A stretch of 36,844 nt of DNA from Noviherbaspirillum autotrophicum (GCF_000818395.1 NZ_JWJG01000010.1:1-36844), one strand, 5' to 3'; positions 5,944 through 15,484 are shown, numbered from the stretch's first letter. Notes: generated by a model not told the origin, from the letters alone. Numbers and translations: made by a program.

Positions 5944-8721
5944 CTAGTTGATAACTGTATCTTTATCAGGAATGGGGGCGTTGTCGTATTGGTAGTAGTC
6001 ATCAGAATAATTAATGGCCCGAATCGTGACATACTGACCATCCGACATGTCCAGCTCTTGCACCAGATATTCTTGCGCTCCACGCGCACTATCTGCCGCG
6101 AAAGAATAGATCGTGCGAATGCCGCCCTGCCCGTAAGTCGTTACGATTGCCTCACTTGGCATGTTTTGCAAAACCACCTTATTCGGCGTACTGCCGGCGG
6201 TGACCGCGATACTCTGGAGCGATCCGTCACGCCGCATCAGCACGATGCTGTGCGGCAGACTCGATGTGAATGCCACATCCTGACTGAGCGTCAGCTCCAG
6301 CCCATTCTGCGCGATCACTTCACCGTCATACGACTTGAATCGCGTGTTATCGACGATATCAACCCGGCTGTTCGGCAGGAGGGCACGCGCATCGAGCGTG
6401 GTTGTAGTCTCAATGGTGATGCGCTGGCCGATCAGCTTCTGGCATTCCCGATTGGCACGGAGCCAAGCCTGCGCGAACGACCGAATCCCTGGAATCTCGA
6501 ACTTCTTCAGCTTCGTGAAGCTGCCATCGAGCGGGAGCTTGATCGTTTCCGACTGGTGCGTGTCCGGGTCGACATAGACGAATTCAACGCCATCATATTC
6601 CGAGTCGCTGGCGAACTTGCGCGTGATCGACTCGGAATTCGGCTTCTTGTTGCGGTGCGTGAACAGCGCTGTACTATTCGCCTGCGCACGGTCGAGCGCA
6701 AGCCTGATCTTTCCGTTCTGGCGATAGGCGATACAAAACCCGGCGTTGGCGATTGCGATGACCGTTTCCTCGAACGACATGTTGTCTGTATCGAAGGTGT
6801 AATTGAACTGGCCGCACTCCGGATTCCAGGCGTCGAGCTGCTGCTGGATGCCCCAGATCTGCGCCATGTCCACCTCGGTCGCTAAGTTGCGCCGGCCGAT
6901 CTTCGGATCCGAAGCCACCGCAGCGACGATGTCGACCAGCTTGCTCGTCGCCGAGATGGTGCCGGAGACGTGCCGGCCTTCTGCATCGAATGCACCGGAA
7001 AATGCTGATCCGTTGTAAGTCGGCAGCCGGCGAGAGGCGATGCAATTCAGCTGGCGAGTTTTGACCGCCGTCGCGCGGGAGGTCGCTTGTGTGATGGTAT
7101 GGATCGTGGTCTTATTGCCGAACTCGGTTTTTGTCACCGGTGATACGCTGTACAGGTCAGCCCACTTGATCTCGTCCATGACCGTGCCGTTGAAGCCATA
7201 GTCATAGTTCGATGTGCGACGCATCCGTACGCGTACCGGCCCAGTCCATGCCGTTGCATGCTCGATGGTGTCGGCTCGCTCGTCGCTCACGGCACCGGAC
7301 AACGTACCAGTGACGGTCTCGACAATCCCAAGTGGTGCCAGGCTTCCATTCAATTTTTCGATTTCGATGGCGAAGTCGACGGCTGCGACTGACTTGCCGC
7401 CGTTGTCCTTGAACATACCACTCGGGGCAACTACATTGCACCAAACCTCGGTGCGATCGGCGTCTGGCAGCGTTACCCAGTCCGTGTACTCAGTTTTACC
7501 ATTCACTGCTATCGAGCTAGTGATCGGAACGCCAAAGCCATTCGATGCCGGTATGACAGACTTCCATGTGGCCGTCGTCAGCGTTACCGAACCATCGTTG
7601 ACAGCCGCAATCGTGTATGTCCCGGAATAGTTCCGCGTGACCGAAAACGTAGCCGACCCAGAAGATTCTGCTACCAGAGAACTACTGGAGACGGTGATCG
7701 TGTAGGCATTCGGTTTCGCTGTGACGGTGAAGGTTCCGTTGTTCGCAGATTGCGTGAATCCGGCGACTGTAACCGAGTCGCCTACCCTGATGTCCGTAAA
7801 CTCAAAGCCGCCAGTGCCGACATACGAAGATGTTCCACTCGTGCTCACGGACCCGGAATCGCCACTCGGGCGCATGGTCGCAACGTAGTTCGACATCGAC
7901 ACGGTGAGCGTGTCTCCGACCGCCGCAACCGCATTGAAATTCGGCTGCTTGGCCACCTGGGTGATGATGTCACCATCCGCATTCGGCGTGTACGTATAGG
8001 ACGCGCTCACCGGCAGTTGCACCTGGTTCAAGGCCTTGAGGGTTATCCCGTCCACCTCGATCGCGCGCGACGCCGTCAGAACGTTGTCAATGATCGCCGC
8101 GCCGACCAGCAGAGCCGGAGAATCTCCACTGTTCGGCGACGTAAACGGGTCGTAGACAGCAGCGCTCGCGCCATCGATATCCGCTATCAGGGTGTCTCCG
8201 TCCCGCAGTTCCGTAATGTCGTGGTAGCCACGCCCGACGCAGTAATATCCGTATTCGTATTTCCGGTGGCCGATGTACTTGATATAGGTCGGCATCATCA
8301 AGCTGGGAATTGCCTTTACCGTGCCGTAGATATCCTCCACACGCTCCAGCAGCCGGACCTTGTTCTCCCGGTTCGACAATGCGTTGTTCGGGCTTTGCTG
8401 GGTGCGGTTGACGTTGCCTGGCATGACAGGCTTCGGCATCAGAACAACAGCAGCGACCACTACTCCGACCAGAACGGCATACAAGAGCGTCTCGCCGCCG
8501 CCAGGGCTCTGCAGAACTACATACTCGTCACTGTCGCCAGCCAAAATTGCGTTCGCGTCATGGCTAATCTCCTTTTCCGCGCATGGCTCGCCCTTGAATA
8601 TCTGCACACGCACCGACGGCTTCTCACCATAGCGCTCAAGCAACCAATGCGCGAGGCTTTCTACCTCGTACACCTGCGGCGTTGGAGAAAATGGGTGGTC
8701 AAACAGCTTGATCTTCATCAT
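5944..8721 (-). CDS. J-like tail tip / host specificity protein
   Basis: A 925-aa tail tip protein of the lambda gpJ type, the central hub under the tail that carries the fibre. The N-terminus has the usual small fold, then a conspicuous hydrophobic segment (LLYAVLVGVVVAAVVL) as found in J-family proteins. The middle holds Gly/Ser/Thr-rich beta-type inserts (roughly residues 230-390). The C-terminal half has hub-like sequence, including a region with SEYDGVEFVYVDPD. Two ATGs (8721 and 8718) are in tandem; the first overlaps the upstream stop as ATGA. It is followed by a terminator and then the fibre gene. Confidence 0.85.
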   Translation of the reverse strand: MMKIKLFDHPFSPTPQVYEVESLAHWLLERYGEKPSVRVQIFKGEPCAEKEISHDANAILAGDSDEYVVLQSPGGGETLLYAVLVGVVVAAVVLMPKPVMPGNVNRTQQSPNNALSNRENKVRLLERVEDIYGTVKAIPSLMMPTYIKYIGHRKYEYGYYCVGRGYHDITELRDGDTLIADIDGASAAVYDPFTSPNSGDSPALLVGAAIIDNVLTASRAIEVDGITLKALNQVQLPVSASYTYTPNADGDIITQVAKQPNFNAVAAVGDTLTVSMSNYVATMRPSGDSGSVSTSGTSSYVGTGGFEFTDIRVGDSVTVAGFTQSANNGTFTVTAKPNAYTITVSSSSLVAESSGSATFSVTRNYSGTYTIAAVNDGSVTLTTATWKSVIPASNGFGVPITSSIAVNGKTEYTDWVTLPDADRTEVWCNVVAPSGMFKDNGGKSVAAVDFAIEIEKLNGSLAPLGIVETVTGTLSGAVSDERADTIEHATAWTGPVRVRMRRTSNYDYGFNGTVMDEIKWADLYSVSPVTKTEFGNKTTIHTITQATSRATAVKTRQLNCIASRRLPTYNGSAFSGAFDAEGRHVSGTISATSKLVDIVAAVASDPKIGRRNLATEVDMAQIWGIQQQLDAWNPECGQFNYTFDTDNMSFEETVIAIANAGFCIAYRQNGKIRLALDRAQANSTALFTHRNKKPNSESITRKFASDSEYDGVEFVYVDPDTHQSETIKLPLDGSFTKLKKFEIPGIRSFAQAWLRANRECQKLIGQRITIETTTTLDARALLPNSRVDIVDNTRFKSYDGEVIAQNGLELTLSQDVAFTSSLPHSIVLMRRDGSLQSIAVTAGSTPNKVVLQNMPSEAIVTTYGQGGIRTIYSFAADSARGAQEYLVQELDMSDGQYVTIRAINYSDDYYQYDNAPIPDKDTVIN

Positions 8722-9083
8722 TTTGCCCAGAATTCCACCACTTCGAACCGGTCGCGGATTGCCGACAGCTCCTCATACATGGTCGCGTCAGGCATCGCGT
8801 GCAGCACCTTGCCCTGGTAATACACGCCGCAATGGTGAATGCCGATCTTGTCGCTCTTCCCGAGCAGCACGATGCAATAATCCACCGGCTCGTCGATCTT
8901 CGAGAAACCATGGGCTGACTTGTGGATCGCGATTCGAAACGCGCTCGCCATCTCACGGATCGACCGGTTCACGGTCTTATAGTCCACGGCGATCGCATCC
9001 AGCTCGGTCACGTACACGTCGGCGACCAGCTCCCAGCAAGGCTGGGGAGAATATTGCTTGGCCAGATAGGCATTAATGTCCAT
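8718..9083 (-). CDS. NlpC/P60-type tail tip peptidase (K-like)
   Basis: A 121-aa NlpC/P60 cysteine peptidase domain. The catalytic cysteine is Cys16 in QPCWELVADVY, and the catalytic histidine is in the GIHHCGVYY segment at about residue 83. It corresponds to the peptidase part of lambda gpK and lacks an extra domain. It sits between the DUF1833-like protein and J and overlaps both (ATG/TGA contacts), matching the conserved tail tip order. The likely role is tail tip assembly or local peptidoglycan cleavage at infection. Confidence 0.85.
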   Translation of the reverse strand: MDINAYLAKQYSPQPCWELVADVYVTELDAIAVDYKTVNRSIREMASAFRIAIHKSAHGFSKIDEPVDYCIVLLGKSDKIGIHHCGVYYQGKVLHAMPDATMYEELSAIRDRFEVVEFWAK

Positions 9084-9589
9084 TACAGGAATCCTCGAAG
9101 CATAGGGATGTCTTTCGGCGAATACACCTCGCCGGTTCTTGTCATGTTCAGCCGCGGCGCCACCGCGCTGATGCTGGCGGCGCCGATGGCGTAGGAGATC
9201 GACTCGGCCTGCAGCGTCGCCGTCGCCTGGGGCGTCGTCAGGTCATCGCTGAGGTATTCGCGGTAGACGATCTTGATCTTTTCCGTCGTGGCTACCGGAA
9301 TGCGGTCGAGTTCGTCGCGGAATACGTCCTCGATGTCAACCAGACCGATCCGGATGTCGAATTTCTGATCCAGGTTTCCTTCCGATCCAGCCAGCTTGAT
9401 CTCGATGTTGCAGGGATCCATTGCCATAGCCACGCCGTCCACGTAGGTAGTTCCCGGGTACGGCTCGCGCCAAAGGTGGAATGTCCGGCTCATTGCCGAG
9501 TGGCTGATCTCCAACGTCTGGATCGGCCAGACCGTCTGTGGCGCCGAAGCCAGGAAGACTTTCAGGCGGCTTTCGAGGTCAAGGCTCAT
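9083..9589 (-). CDS. Tail tip assembly protein, DUF1833-like
   Basis: A 168-aa beta-rich protein resembling the DUF1833 family that precedes the NlpC/P60 gene in many lambda-like tails (lambda gpL position). There is no signal peptide and no catalytic motif. It shares a base with the start of the peptidase gene and with the stop of the upstream tail gene, consistent with coupled translation in the tail tip set. The family assignment is from memory of the pattern, mainly from context. Confidence 0.7.
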   Translation of the reverse strand: MSLDLESRLKVFLASAPQTVWPIQTLEISHSAMSRTFHLWREPYPGTTYVDGVAMAMDPCNIEIKLAGSEGNLDQKFDIRIGLVDIEDVFRDELDRIPVATTEKIKIVYREYLSDDLTTPQATATLQAESISYAIGAASISAVAPRLNMTRTGEVYSPKDIPMLRGFL

Positions 9590-10080
9590 CAGAAGTCCAG
9601 AACATTGGTTTCGGCGTTGGCGAACTGCCCCAGCCTGTCCAGCAGCATGTTCGAATAGGCGCCGTATTGGTTGTACAGATCGACCAAGCTGGAAGCATCC
9701 GCCGTGGTCATGTCATAGACCTGGTTCTCCGTCTCCACGACGAACTGCACCACCATCATGATTCCCGAGGTGCGCGCCGCCGAGTAGGAGCCAGGCACGA
9801 TATTGACTGCATGCGGCGACACGCCAAAACCGCTGTCCAGCGGCATATCGAACGTGACGGCGCCCTTGCGAATGGTGTGGTGATAGAACGCCGTCCACAC
9901 CGAAAACTGCAACGCATCCAAGATCAGCGTCACGCTGAAGCGCTGTGCGCCGCGGTCCCAGTCCAGCCCGTATCGCGGCATACCGCCTGCGACGTCGGTA
10001 CGGACTACTCCGCCCGGATCGTCGATAGAGTAGTTGGAGACGACCGGCTTGATGCCGGCCGGCATGACAGGATTCGGCAT
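9589..10080 (-). CDS. Minor tail protein (gpM-like position)
   Basis: A 163-aa protein with a beta-type composition, located directly after the tape measure and before the DUF1833-like gene. This is the position of lambda gpM, whose homologues cap the tape measure at the tail tip. No enzymatic motif is seen. It touches both neighbours by one base. Confidence 0.7.
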   Translation of the reverse strand: MPNPVMPAGIKPVVSNYSIDDPGGVVRTDVAGGMPRYGLDWDRGAQRFSVTLILDALQFSVWTAFYHHTIRKGAVTFDMPLDSGFGVSPHAVNIVPGSYSAARTSGIMMVVQFVVETENQVYDMTTADASSLVDLYNQYGAYSNMLLDRLGQFANAETNVLDF

Positions 10081-13067
10081 TATCTTGACCTTTGAATGCT
10101 GAAATTGCGGTTCATGGCGCGCGAGGTCTTGCTATTTGGATCGGCCAGCTGCGCCGCAACGAGATCGACCGCTTCTTCCAGGATCAGAGCCCTTTCACCG
10201 TTATCCAGCCGGCGCTCCGTCACCCGGCCGATCTTCGCGCTGGTCTGGTTGACGATCGTGATCGGGCTTGATCCACCGCTCTGACCGCCGTTGCGCGCCA
10301 TATCGCGAATGACGTCCGCTTGCTTCGCCGGAAGCACCATTTCGCGCTCATGCAGCTGTGTCAGCGGGTTGACGCCGGCAGGAATGTCGAAACCATTGCG
10401 TGCGGACGCTACACTGAGTGTTGCTGCGGCTGTCGCAGCCGACGCAAATCCCTCCGCAATAGCCATCGCCGCCGCGGCCGCGGCCGGCGCCAACTCCGGA
10501 CCGACAATCGGGATCGCTGCAGTCGACGCGAACGCATTGAGGCCAGCCATTGCCGACATCGCCTGCGCCTGCGCCGCGATCGTCGCCGCGTAGCCTGCCG
10601 CAGCCGTCTTGTCGATAAGGAGTTTCTGAATCTGGATCTTGATAAACGATGCGATGAACGTGTCTGCGACATTCAGTGCGACATTTTTCAAGCCATCCTC
10701 AAGACTCTGGCCGTAGACAAGCGCTCGCGATACGCTCGACGCGAATCCATCCGTCATGCCATTAAAGGCGCTGGTGAACGCCGCGGAGGACTGTCCCGCG
10801 ACGTTTTCGGCATTGCTCCGGTAGTTCGCTAGCGCTTCGTTCGCCCCATTCAGCCAGTCGCCCTGCTTCTCCTTGATCGCCTTGGTCCGCTGCTCGTACG
10901 CCTGCAGCTCCTTGCTGTAGGTGTCCTGGGCGATCTGGAGGTAGGTATCGAACTGCTCCTGGTCGATCATGCCGTTGCGCTTGTCGCGCTCAAGCTCCTG
11001 CCGGCGACTGGTGAACTTGTCCTCGATCTTATTGCGACCGGCCTGATTCGCCCTGATCTCTTCCCCCCTACCGACTCCGGCGATCTCTGCCGCATTTTGG
11101 CGGGCGACCGTGTCCAGATAGGCTTGGGCGGCCTGTCGAGCATCCTCGTAGGACTGCGCAATCTTCTTGTTTGCCGCAGTCTCCTGGATGCTGTTGACTT
11201 CCAGCTTTGCCGACGTCGAAGCGCGCAGTGTCGCCAGTTTAGCTTCCGCCTCTGCGATTTTCTTGTCGTTTTCGAGCTTGTCCTTGCCGGTGAGCCGCTC
11301 CTGGCGATAACGATCTAGCTCCTTCCGAAGTGCATCCTCCTGCGCCCGTGCTTCCAGCTCAATAAAACCGCGCTTGGACTCGTAATATTGGCGGTCGCTG
11401 ATCAATCTGGCCGCGTGCATGGCTTCGAGGATTGTCCCGGCATTTTGGTAGCTGCCGATCAGCTGCTCATTCGCGTTCTTGATGGCGTCGATATCTAGGC
11501 CGAGCTTCGCCTTGTCGACCTGAAGGCCGTTGCTCACCAGCCCCTTGTGGCTCGCGCGGATATCGGCAACGCGCCTCTCTATTTCTGCCTGCGTTGCTCC
11601 CGCTGCGGCGCCGTCCTCGCGCGCCTTCGCGATCTCGCGCTCCATCTTCACACGCTCGGATAGGAACTTCTCACCGTCCTTCTCGAACTGGATGCGAGCC
11701 TGAACCTTGTCAGCTGTCTCCTTCTGAAACGCAGCCGATTTCGCCTGCAGCCGGATGTTCTCCTGGGTGATCGACTGCTCCTGCAACAACCCAGCCAAAC
11801 GGTCCTTCTCGTATGAAAGCAATGCATTGACCAGCAGCCCGCCGCCCGACTCGTTCAAGCGTGCAATACGCGCCCGCGATGCCTCGATTTGGGCTGAAAT
11901 GCTCGACAGCTGCTCGGCGTTGGTTTTCTCACGCCCGACGTCCAGCATAGCATCCCATGCTTCCTTCGCGGCGCCGGTGATGCCGCGCCATGCGCGCTCC
12001 ACGGTGCCGAGCCGTCCCTCCAGCTGCGACATGCGCGATTCCATCGCATCTGCGTAGGCTTTTTGCGCGAGCGCCGCGGCATCAGACGTCTTCCCCTGAT
12101 CCTCCAGCGCCTTGATCTGCTGGTAGAGCCCGATTGTCAGAAAGTGCGTCGCTTCATTCAGCTTTGTCGCCGCCTCAACCGGAGATTTGCCGAGCTCCGC
12201 GAACTGCTTGATCGTCTCGTCGACCGCCTGTCCGGCATCGCGCTCCATCTTCAGGGCGACGGTCGTGAAGCGCTCCAGGCTGTCTGCCGAGATGTTCCCA
12301 TTGGCAGCGAACTTCGCGAGCGCCTCGGCGGCCGCAGCTTGCGTCCCGACGATACCATCGATGCGCTTGGCCATCTCGCCCAAGTCGCTGACGGTCGTGC
12401 CGGCGGCGTTCCCGGACAGGATCAAGGCCTCCGCATAGACGTCAGCCTCTTCGCTTCCCTTCTTGTAGGCCACTGCCAGAGCCAATGCGGCGCCGCCGGC
12501 AATGGTGAACGGATTGATCAGGCTAGCCACATATCCGCCAAGCGCGCGCGCTGCCGGACCGATGCCGCCGAACATATCCTTGAGCTGGCCGCCCTGCTGC
12601 AGGAACACGGTTAACGGGGCCTGACCGGACGCCAGTGACGTGGCAATATCGGTGAACTGGGCGGGCACGCTGCGCAGCGCAGCCGACATTTGTGCGGCGG
12701 AGATTCCGGCCTTCGCCTGCTTGGCAACAGTCGCATCGAGCTGGTCGAGGTACGGCTGCAAGGCATTGACATCAATCCCGCGCTGTCCGGCGAGCGCCTT
12801 GTAATAATCCGAGCTGCTCTTAGACCCGGCTTGCATGGTCGCGATCTGCCGCTGGATCGAGCCGATCATGTTGCGAGTGGCCGCGTCTACCTTCTGCGCG
12901 GCCTGGTCGCCGCCGGCACCGATCTTATCCAGCCCTCCTGCGGCATTCTTGCCTGCCGTGGCGCCGGTTGCGCCGAGATCGGCAAGAGAACGTTTCGCTC
13001 GATTGACTCCGGTTTCAACGCCGGAGGCATCAACCGAGAGTTCAATCTGCTTTTTCAGGTCGGACAT
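10080..13067 (-). CDS. Tail length tape measure protein
   Basis: The longest gene, 995 aa. The N-terminus (IELSVDASGVETGVNRAKR) and the following Ala/Gln/Lys-rich region match lambda H-type tape measure proteins. A hydrophobic stretch lies around residues 175-200 and 830-900, with long coiled-coil helices (about 370-780) between. It sets tail length and is thought to help DNA pass the membrane. It follows the frameshifted chaperone pair, as expected because those proteins bind it before assembly. Confidence 0.92.
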   Translation of the reverse strand: MSDLKKQIELSVDASGVETGVNRAKRSLADLGATGATAGKNAAGGLDKIGAGGDQAAQKVDAATRNMIGSIQRQIATMQAGSKSSSDYYKALAGQRGIDVNALQPYLDQLDATVAKQAKAGISAAQMSAALRSVPAQFTDIATSLASGQAPLTVFLQQGGQLKDMFGGIGPAARALGGYVASLINPFTIAGGAALALAVAYKKGSEEADVYAEALILSGNAAGTTVSDLGEMAKRIDGIVGTQAAAAEALAKFAANGNISADSLERFTTVALKMERDAGQAVDETIKQFAELGKSPVEAATKLNEATHFLTIGLYQQIKALEDQGKTSDAAALAQKAYADAMESRMSQLEGRLGTVERAWRGITGAAKEAWDAMLDVGREKTNAEQLSSISAQIEASRARIARLNESGGGLLVNALLSYEKDRLAGLLQEQSITQENIRLQAKSAAFQKETADKVQARIQFEKDGEKFLSERVKMEREIAKAREDGAAAGATQAEIERRVADIRASHKGLVSNGLQVDKAKLGLDIDAIKNANEQLIGSYQNAGTILEAMHAARLISDRQYYESKRGFIELEARAQEDALRKELDRYRQERLTGKDKLENDKKIAEAEAKLATLRASTSAKLEVNSIQETAANKKIAQSYEDARQAAQAYLDTVARQNAAEIAGVGRGEEIRANQAGRNKIEDKFTSRRQELERDKRNGMIDQEQFDTYLQIAQDTYSKELQAYEQRTKAIKEKQGDWLNGANEALANYRSNAENVAGQSSAAFTSAFNGMTDGFASSVSRALVYGQSLEDGLKNVALNVADTFIASFIKIQIQKLLIDKTAAAGYAATIAAQAQAMSAMAGLNAFASTAAIPIVGPELAPAAAAAAMAIAEGFASAATAAATLSVASARNGFDIPAGVNPLTQLHEREMVLPAKQADVIRDMARNGGQSGGSSPITIVNQTSAKIGRVTERRLDNGERALILEEAVDLVAAQLADPNSKTSRAMNRNFSIQRSR

Positions 13068-13111
13068 TGCTACCTCGATATTTTGTGCCCGCGCCGGCGG
13101 GCAGGGATGAG

Positions 13112-13809
13112 CTACTTTTCACGCATTTTTTCGAGCGCAGCGGCCTCCATCGCACGCACGCCATCGAAAACAAAGGGCCACTCATCCCGCCGTATGGATG
13201 ACATGCGCATCACCAGATGCAACGCGTTGTAGTCAAGGCCAATAGGGCCGCCCATTCCGGTGCGCCACTGCGTCGACATTGCAATAAAAACGTCAACAGT
13301 CGTTTGGTTTTCCGGCAATATTTCAGCCGGCGGGCCGCTTGCCTCTTCGACGGTTAGACCCAACGCTGAAGCTTCTTCAGCAGACGGATCCTCCTCATAC
13401 AAAGCGGCAGCGGCCTTCTTTAGTTTTTTTCGCGGTACTCGCGAAGGCCGGTGGCATACGCCTTGTGAATCGCGTCGGTAGCGCCCGCATGCATGTCCAC
13501 CAGGGAAATGAGCGACTCGCGGCTGAATTCATCGGACAGATCCCATCCTTCGGCAAGCATCAGAATGAAATCCGCGTCTTCCTCGACGCTCTTACCGATA
13601 AACTTTTCCAAGGACCACTTCTCTTTTGGGGTGGCGGCGCCATCTTCCTGCGACGGTTTGGCTGCCAGCTCGTCCATCAACTTCCCGTATTCCGTCCTTG
13701 TGCGGTACTTGAAGACGAATTCGATTTCGTCCGTTCCGCCGTCGCACAGAGGGATATGGACGGTTTTCTTGAACGCGCCGGGGCGCTTGCCGAGTGTAAG
13801 TTTTGCCAT
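13112..13809 (-). CDS. Frameshifted tail assembly chaperone (G-T-like fusion)
   Basis: Long product made if ribosomes slip back one base on A AAA AAC (13423-13429) at the end of the short chaperone. After the slip the frame continues CTA AAG AAG GCC and runs without interruption to 13112, giving about 232 aa. The downstream segment (the last 96 residues are open from a TTG at 13402) resembles the DUF1799 family, found in this position in other phages, and has no good start of its own. In lambda, gpG and gpGT bind the tape measure and recruit tail tube protein; the same role is likely here. It ends 45 bases before the tape measure start. Confidence 0.75.
13420..13809 (-). CDS. Tail assembly chaperone, short form (G-like)
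   Basis: A 129-aa protein starting MAKLTLGKRPGAFKKTVHIP, typical of phage tail assembly chaperones located between the tail tube and tape measure genes. The ATG at 13809 lies just beyond the terminator following the tail tube gene. The last sense codons GAA AAA AAC immediately before TAA form a -1 slippery heptamer, so it is also the upstream part of the fusion 13112-13809. Confidence 0.85.
   Translation of the reverse strand: MAKLTLGKRPGAFKKTVHIPLCDGGTDEIEFVFKYRTRTEYGKLMDELAAKPSQEDGAATPKEKWSLEKFIGKSVEEDADFILMLAEGWDLSDEFSRESLISLVDMHAGATDAIHKAYATGLREYREKN
13423..13429 (-). promoter_or_regulatory. Slippery heptamer A AAA AAC for -1 frameshifting
   Basis: In the chaperone frame the sequence reads GAA AAA AAC TAA, so X XXY YYZ is A AAA AAC with the stop as the next codon. 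The -1 frame after it is open and leads into the DUF1799-like part. Lambda uses a similar site (GGGAAAG) between G and T. Confidence 0.75.
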
Positions 13810-13830
13810 GATTTTTCTGGATTGTGGGTG

Positions 13831-13863
13831 AAAAAAAAGCAGCCCGACGATCAACTCGGGCTG
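13831..13863 (-). terminator. Intrinsic terminator after the tail tube gene
   Basis: Minus-strand CAGCCCGA and TCGGGCTG form an 8-bp perfect stem, followed one base later by eight T's. It lies in the short gap between the tail tube stop (13878) and the chaperone start (13809). Confidence 0.85.
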
Positions 13864-13877
13864 TGCCACATGGTCAG

Positions 13878-14528
13878 TTACGACGCGTAGCGAACCGGCT
13901 CCGCCAGCAGGGACAACGTGATTTCGCAAGCCATGATCTCGTTCACGGTCATGGACGGCGTCTTGTTCAGGCTGATGTAGGCGTTGTAGAGGATGATCGC
14001 CTGGTTCGGCAGGACGATTTTCACGGCGCGCGGCAGGCGGTCGTCGTTCGCCTGGGAGGCCAGGACGTAGCCAGCCAGCGTCGGGTCATCCGCGATCGAG
14101 ATCGAAAGACCGGATGCGCTCTTGTTCGTCGGGATGCGCTTTTCAGCATCGTCTTCCAGGAACTGGTAGTTCAGGAACTGCTGCTCGCCGCCACTGGAAC
14201 TAGTCTTCAGGATCTGCTGCAGCTGCGTCCAGCCCGTGATTTCGCGCACCGAGCCGATACCGGTTCCGGCCGGATAGAGGGAAGTCGACGTCGAATTGAT
14301 GCCTTCCAGGCTCACGTCATTCGTTGCCACGGCAGACGCGCGAACGATCTTGTTGTTCAGTTTCGACCAGCCGGAGGTGACCTCAATGAAGTCGCCGACA
14401 CCAACACCATGCGACGCTTCGAGCGTGCCAACGGCCGGATTCGCATTGGAAACAACAGACATGGCCTTGGAAGTTCCATATCCGGACGCGATGTAAATGG
14501 TTGCACCATTAGGCAGACGTACGCCCAT
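13878..14528 (-). CDS. Major tail (tube) protein
   Basis: A 216-aa protein rich in Ser, Thr, Gly and Ala with a beta-type sequence, positioned between the connector genes and the tail assembly chaperone, as in siphoviral tails. Its size matches tail tube proteins. Terminators lie on both sides, so it may be made from discrete transcripts at high level. There is no enzymatic motif. Confidence 0.85.
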   Translation of the reverse strand: MGVRLPNGATIYIASGYGTSKAMSVVSNANPAVGTLEASHGVGVGDFIEVTSGWSKLNNKIVRASAVATNDVSLEGINSTSTSLYPAGTGIGSVREITGWTQLQQILKTSSSGGEQQFLNYQFLEDDAEKRIPTNKSASGLSISIADDPTLAGYVLASQANDDRLPRAVKIVLPNQAIILYNAYISLNKTPSMTVNEIMACEITLSLLAEPVRYAS

Positions 14529-14541
14529 TTTTTACCTTTCT

Positions 14542-14616
14542 TGCCCCTGTAGGGCACTAAAAAAATAGCCCTTCCGGGCAAGAAAAAAGCCGCCACGGGC
14601 TACCCCGAAGCGGCTT
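14542..14616 (-). terminator. Three consecutive hairpins before the tail tube gene
   Basis: Read on the minus strand, a strong stem AAGCCGC/GCGGCTT with an inner CGGG/CCCG pair (14587-14616) is followed by T6. Then GCCC/GGGC (14568-14579) is followed by T7, and TGCCC/GGGGCA (14542-14556) by a short T run after several bases. The first two look like intrinsic terminators in tandem. They fill the gap between the DUF3168-like gene and the tail tube gene. Confidence 0.75.
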
Positions 14617-14651
14617 GCTGGTTTTGGCCGTATGGCCGAATTCGTTATGGT

Positions 14652-15008
14652 TTAGCGGTCACTCCACACGCTGAAATCCTGTTGAGTCCCGTACAGTTTC
14701 AGTTCATCTTCGTGCAGCGCGATGGGGCCTCCGAGCGGCACTGCCTGGATCGTGGTCGCCGTGATGAATGCGGATTCCGCCTGCAGTGCGAGAGCCGAAG
14801 CCGCGGTACGCCCATCCGCCCAGACATTCACCTGGAACCGGCCGTTCTTCTTGCTCGGAACGGCGCCCTCCATAAAGGACAGCGGAATGCCGCCGACCTG
14901 CTGAAAGGTGATGTAAGGCCGCGGCGTACCGGCGGGTGCCGTGTCGGGATAGACGTGATTGCTGACCAGCCCCTTGAGCAGGTTGAAAATGTCGGCTTCG
15001 ACAGTCAA
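14652..15008 (-). CDS. DUF3168-like tail completion protein
   Basis: A 118-aa protein whose start (TVEADIFNLLKGLV) and later YPDTAPAGTPRPYITFQQV match the DUF3168 family, which includes neck or tail terminator proteins. It sits between the HK97 gp10-like gene and the tail tube gene, the conserved location. The start overlaps the end of its neighbour by four bases. Confidence 0.85.
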   Translation of the reverse strand: MTVEADIFNLLKGLVSNHVYPDTAPAGTPRPYITFQQVGGIPLSFMEGAVPSKKNGRFQVNVWADGRTAASALALQAESAFITATTIQAVPLGGPIALHEDELKLYGTQQDFSVWSDR

Positions 15009-15484
15009 TTCAGTTTCTCCAGTGTCTTGTCGATTGCTTCACTCATTACAGCGTTTGATGCCTCGATCGCATCGTCGATCTTCGTGTCGTATGCAGGCCG
15101 GATGAACGGATGTGCTGGCACGAAGACTGGCTGCAAGGGGCCGTATTTGCCCTGCTTCTTCGTCCAGTGGCCGTTCTCGATCAAGTGACCGTGAGGCGCC
15201 TTCGCGGCATTCCAGCTGACGTGATACGTTGCGACGCCGTCACCGCTGTTATCCACGCTGAACGCCTGGTAGATCGCGGCCTTCAGCGCGCCGGGCTCGT
15301 ATAGCTTGCCCTTGTACATCCGCGCCGATTTTGCGACCGGGACCAGGCGCAACACCTCCTCATACAGCACCTGTGCACCGGCCTGGGCTGCCGGCCGCGC
15401 ATTCTCCTTGATGACGTCCGTCAGGTGATCGAGCGATGATTTCAGATCATCGAAGTCGAATTTGACAGTGAACGAATCAGGCAT
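15005..15484 (-). CDS. HK97 gp10-like neck protein
   Basis: A 159-aa protein of the HK97 gp10 type, a head-tail junction component. A typical pattern is the helical N-terminus, then VPVAKSARMYKGKLYEPGALK and a C-terminal HPFIRPAYD. The ATG at 15484 is used instead of an upstream in-frame codon because the family pattern starts there and the overlap with the head closure gene (stop at 15477) is then only eight bases. Confidence 0.85.
   Translation of the reverse strand: MPDSFTVKFDFDDLKSSLDHLTDVIKENARPAAQAGAQVLYEEVLRLVPVAKSARMYKGKLYEPGALKAAIYQAFSVDNSGDGVATYHVSWNAAKAPHGHLIENGHWTKKQGKYGPLQPVFVPAHPFIRPAYDTKIDDAIEASNAVMSEAIDKTLEKLN

Noticed and set aside
5941-6885. Plus-strand 314-aa frame
   Set aside because: Antisense shadow of the J-like gene without family resemblance.
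7750-8820. Long plus-strand frame (356 aa) opposite the J-like gene
   Set aside because: Lies within the well-supported J and K-like genes on the other strand; Arg/His-rich composition typical of an antisense shadow in GC-rich DNA.
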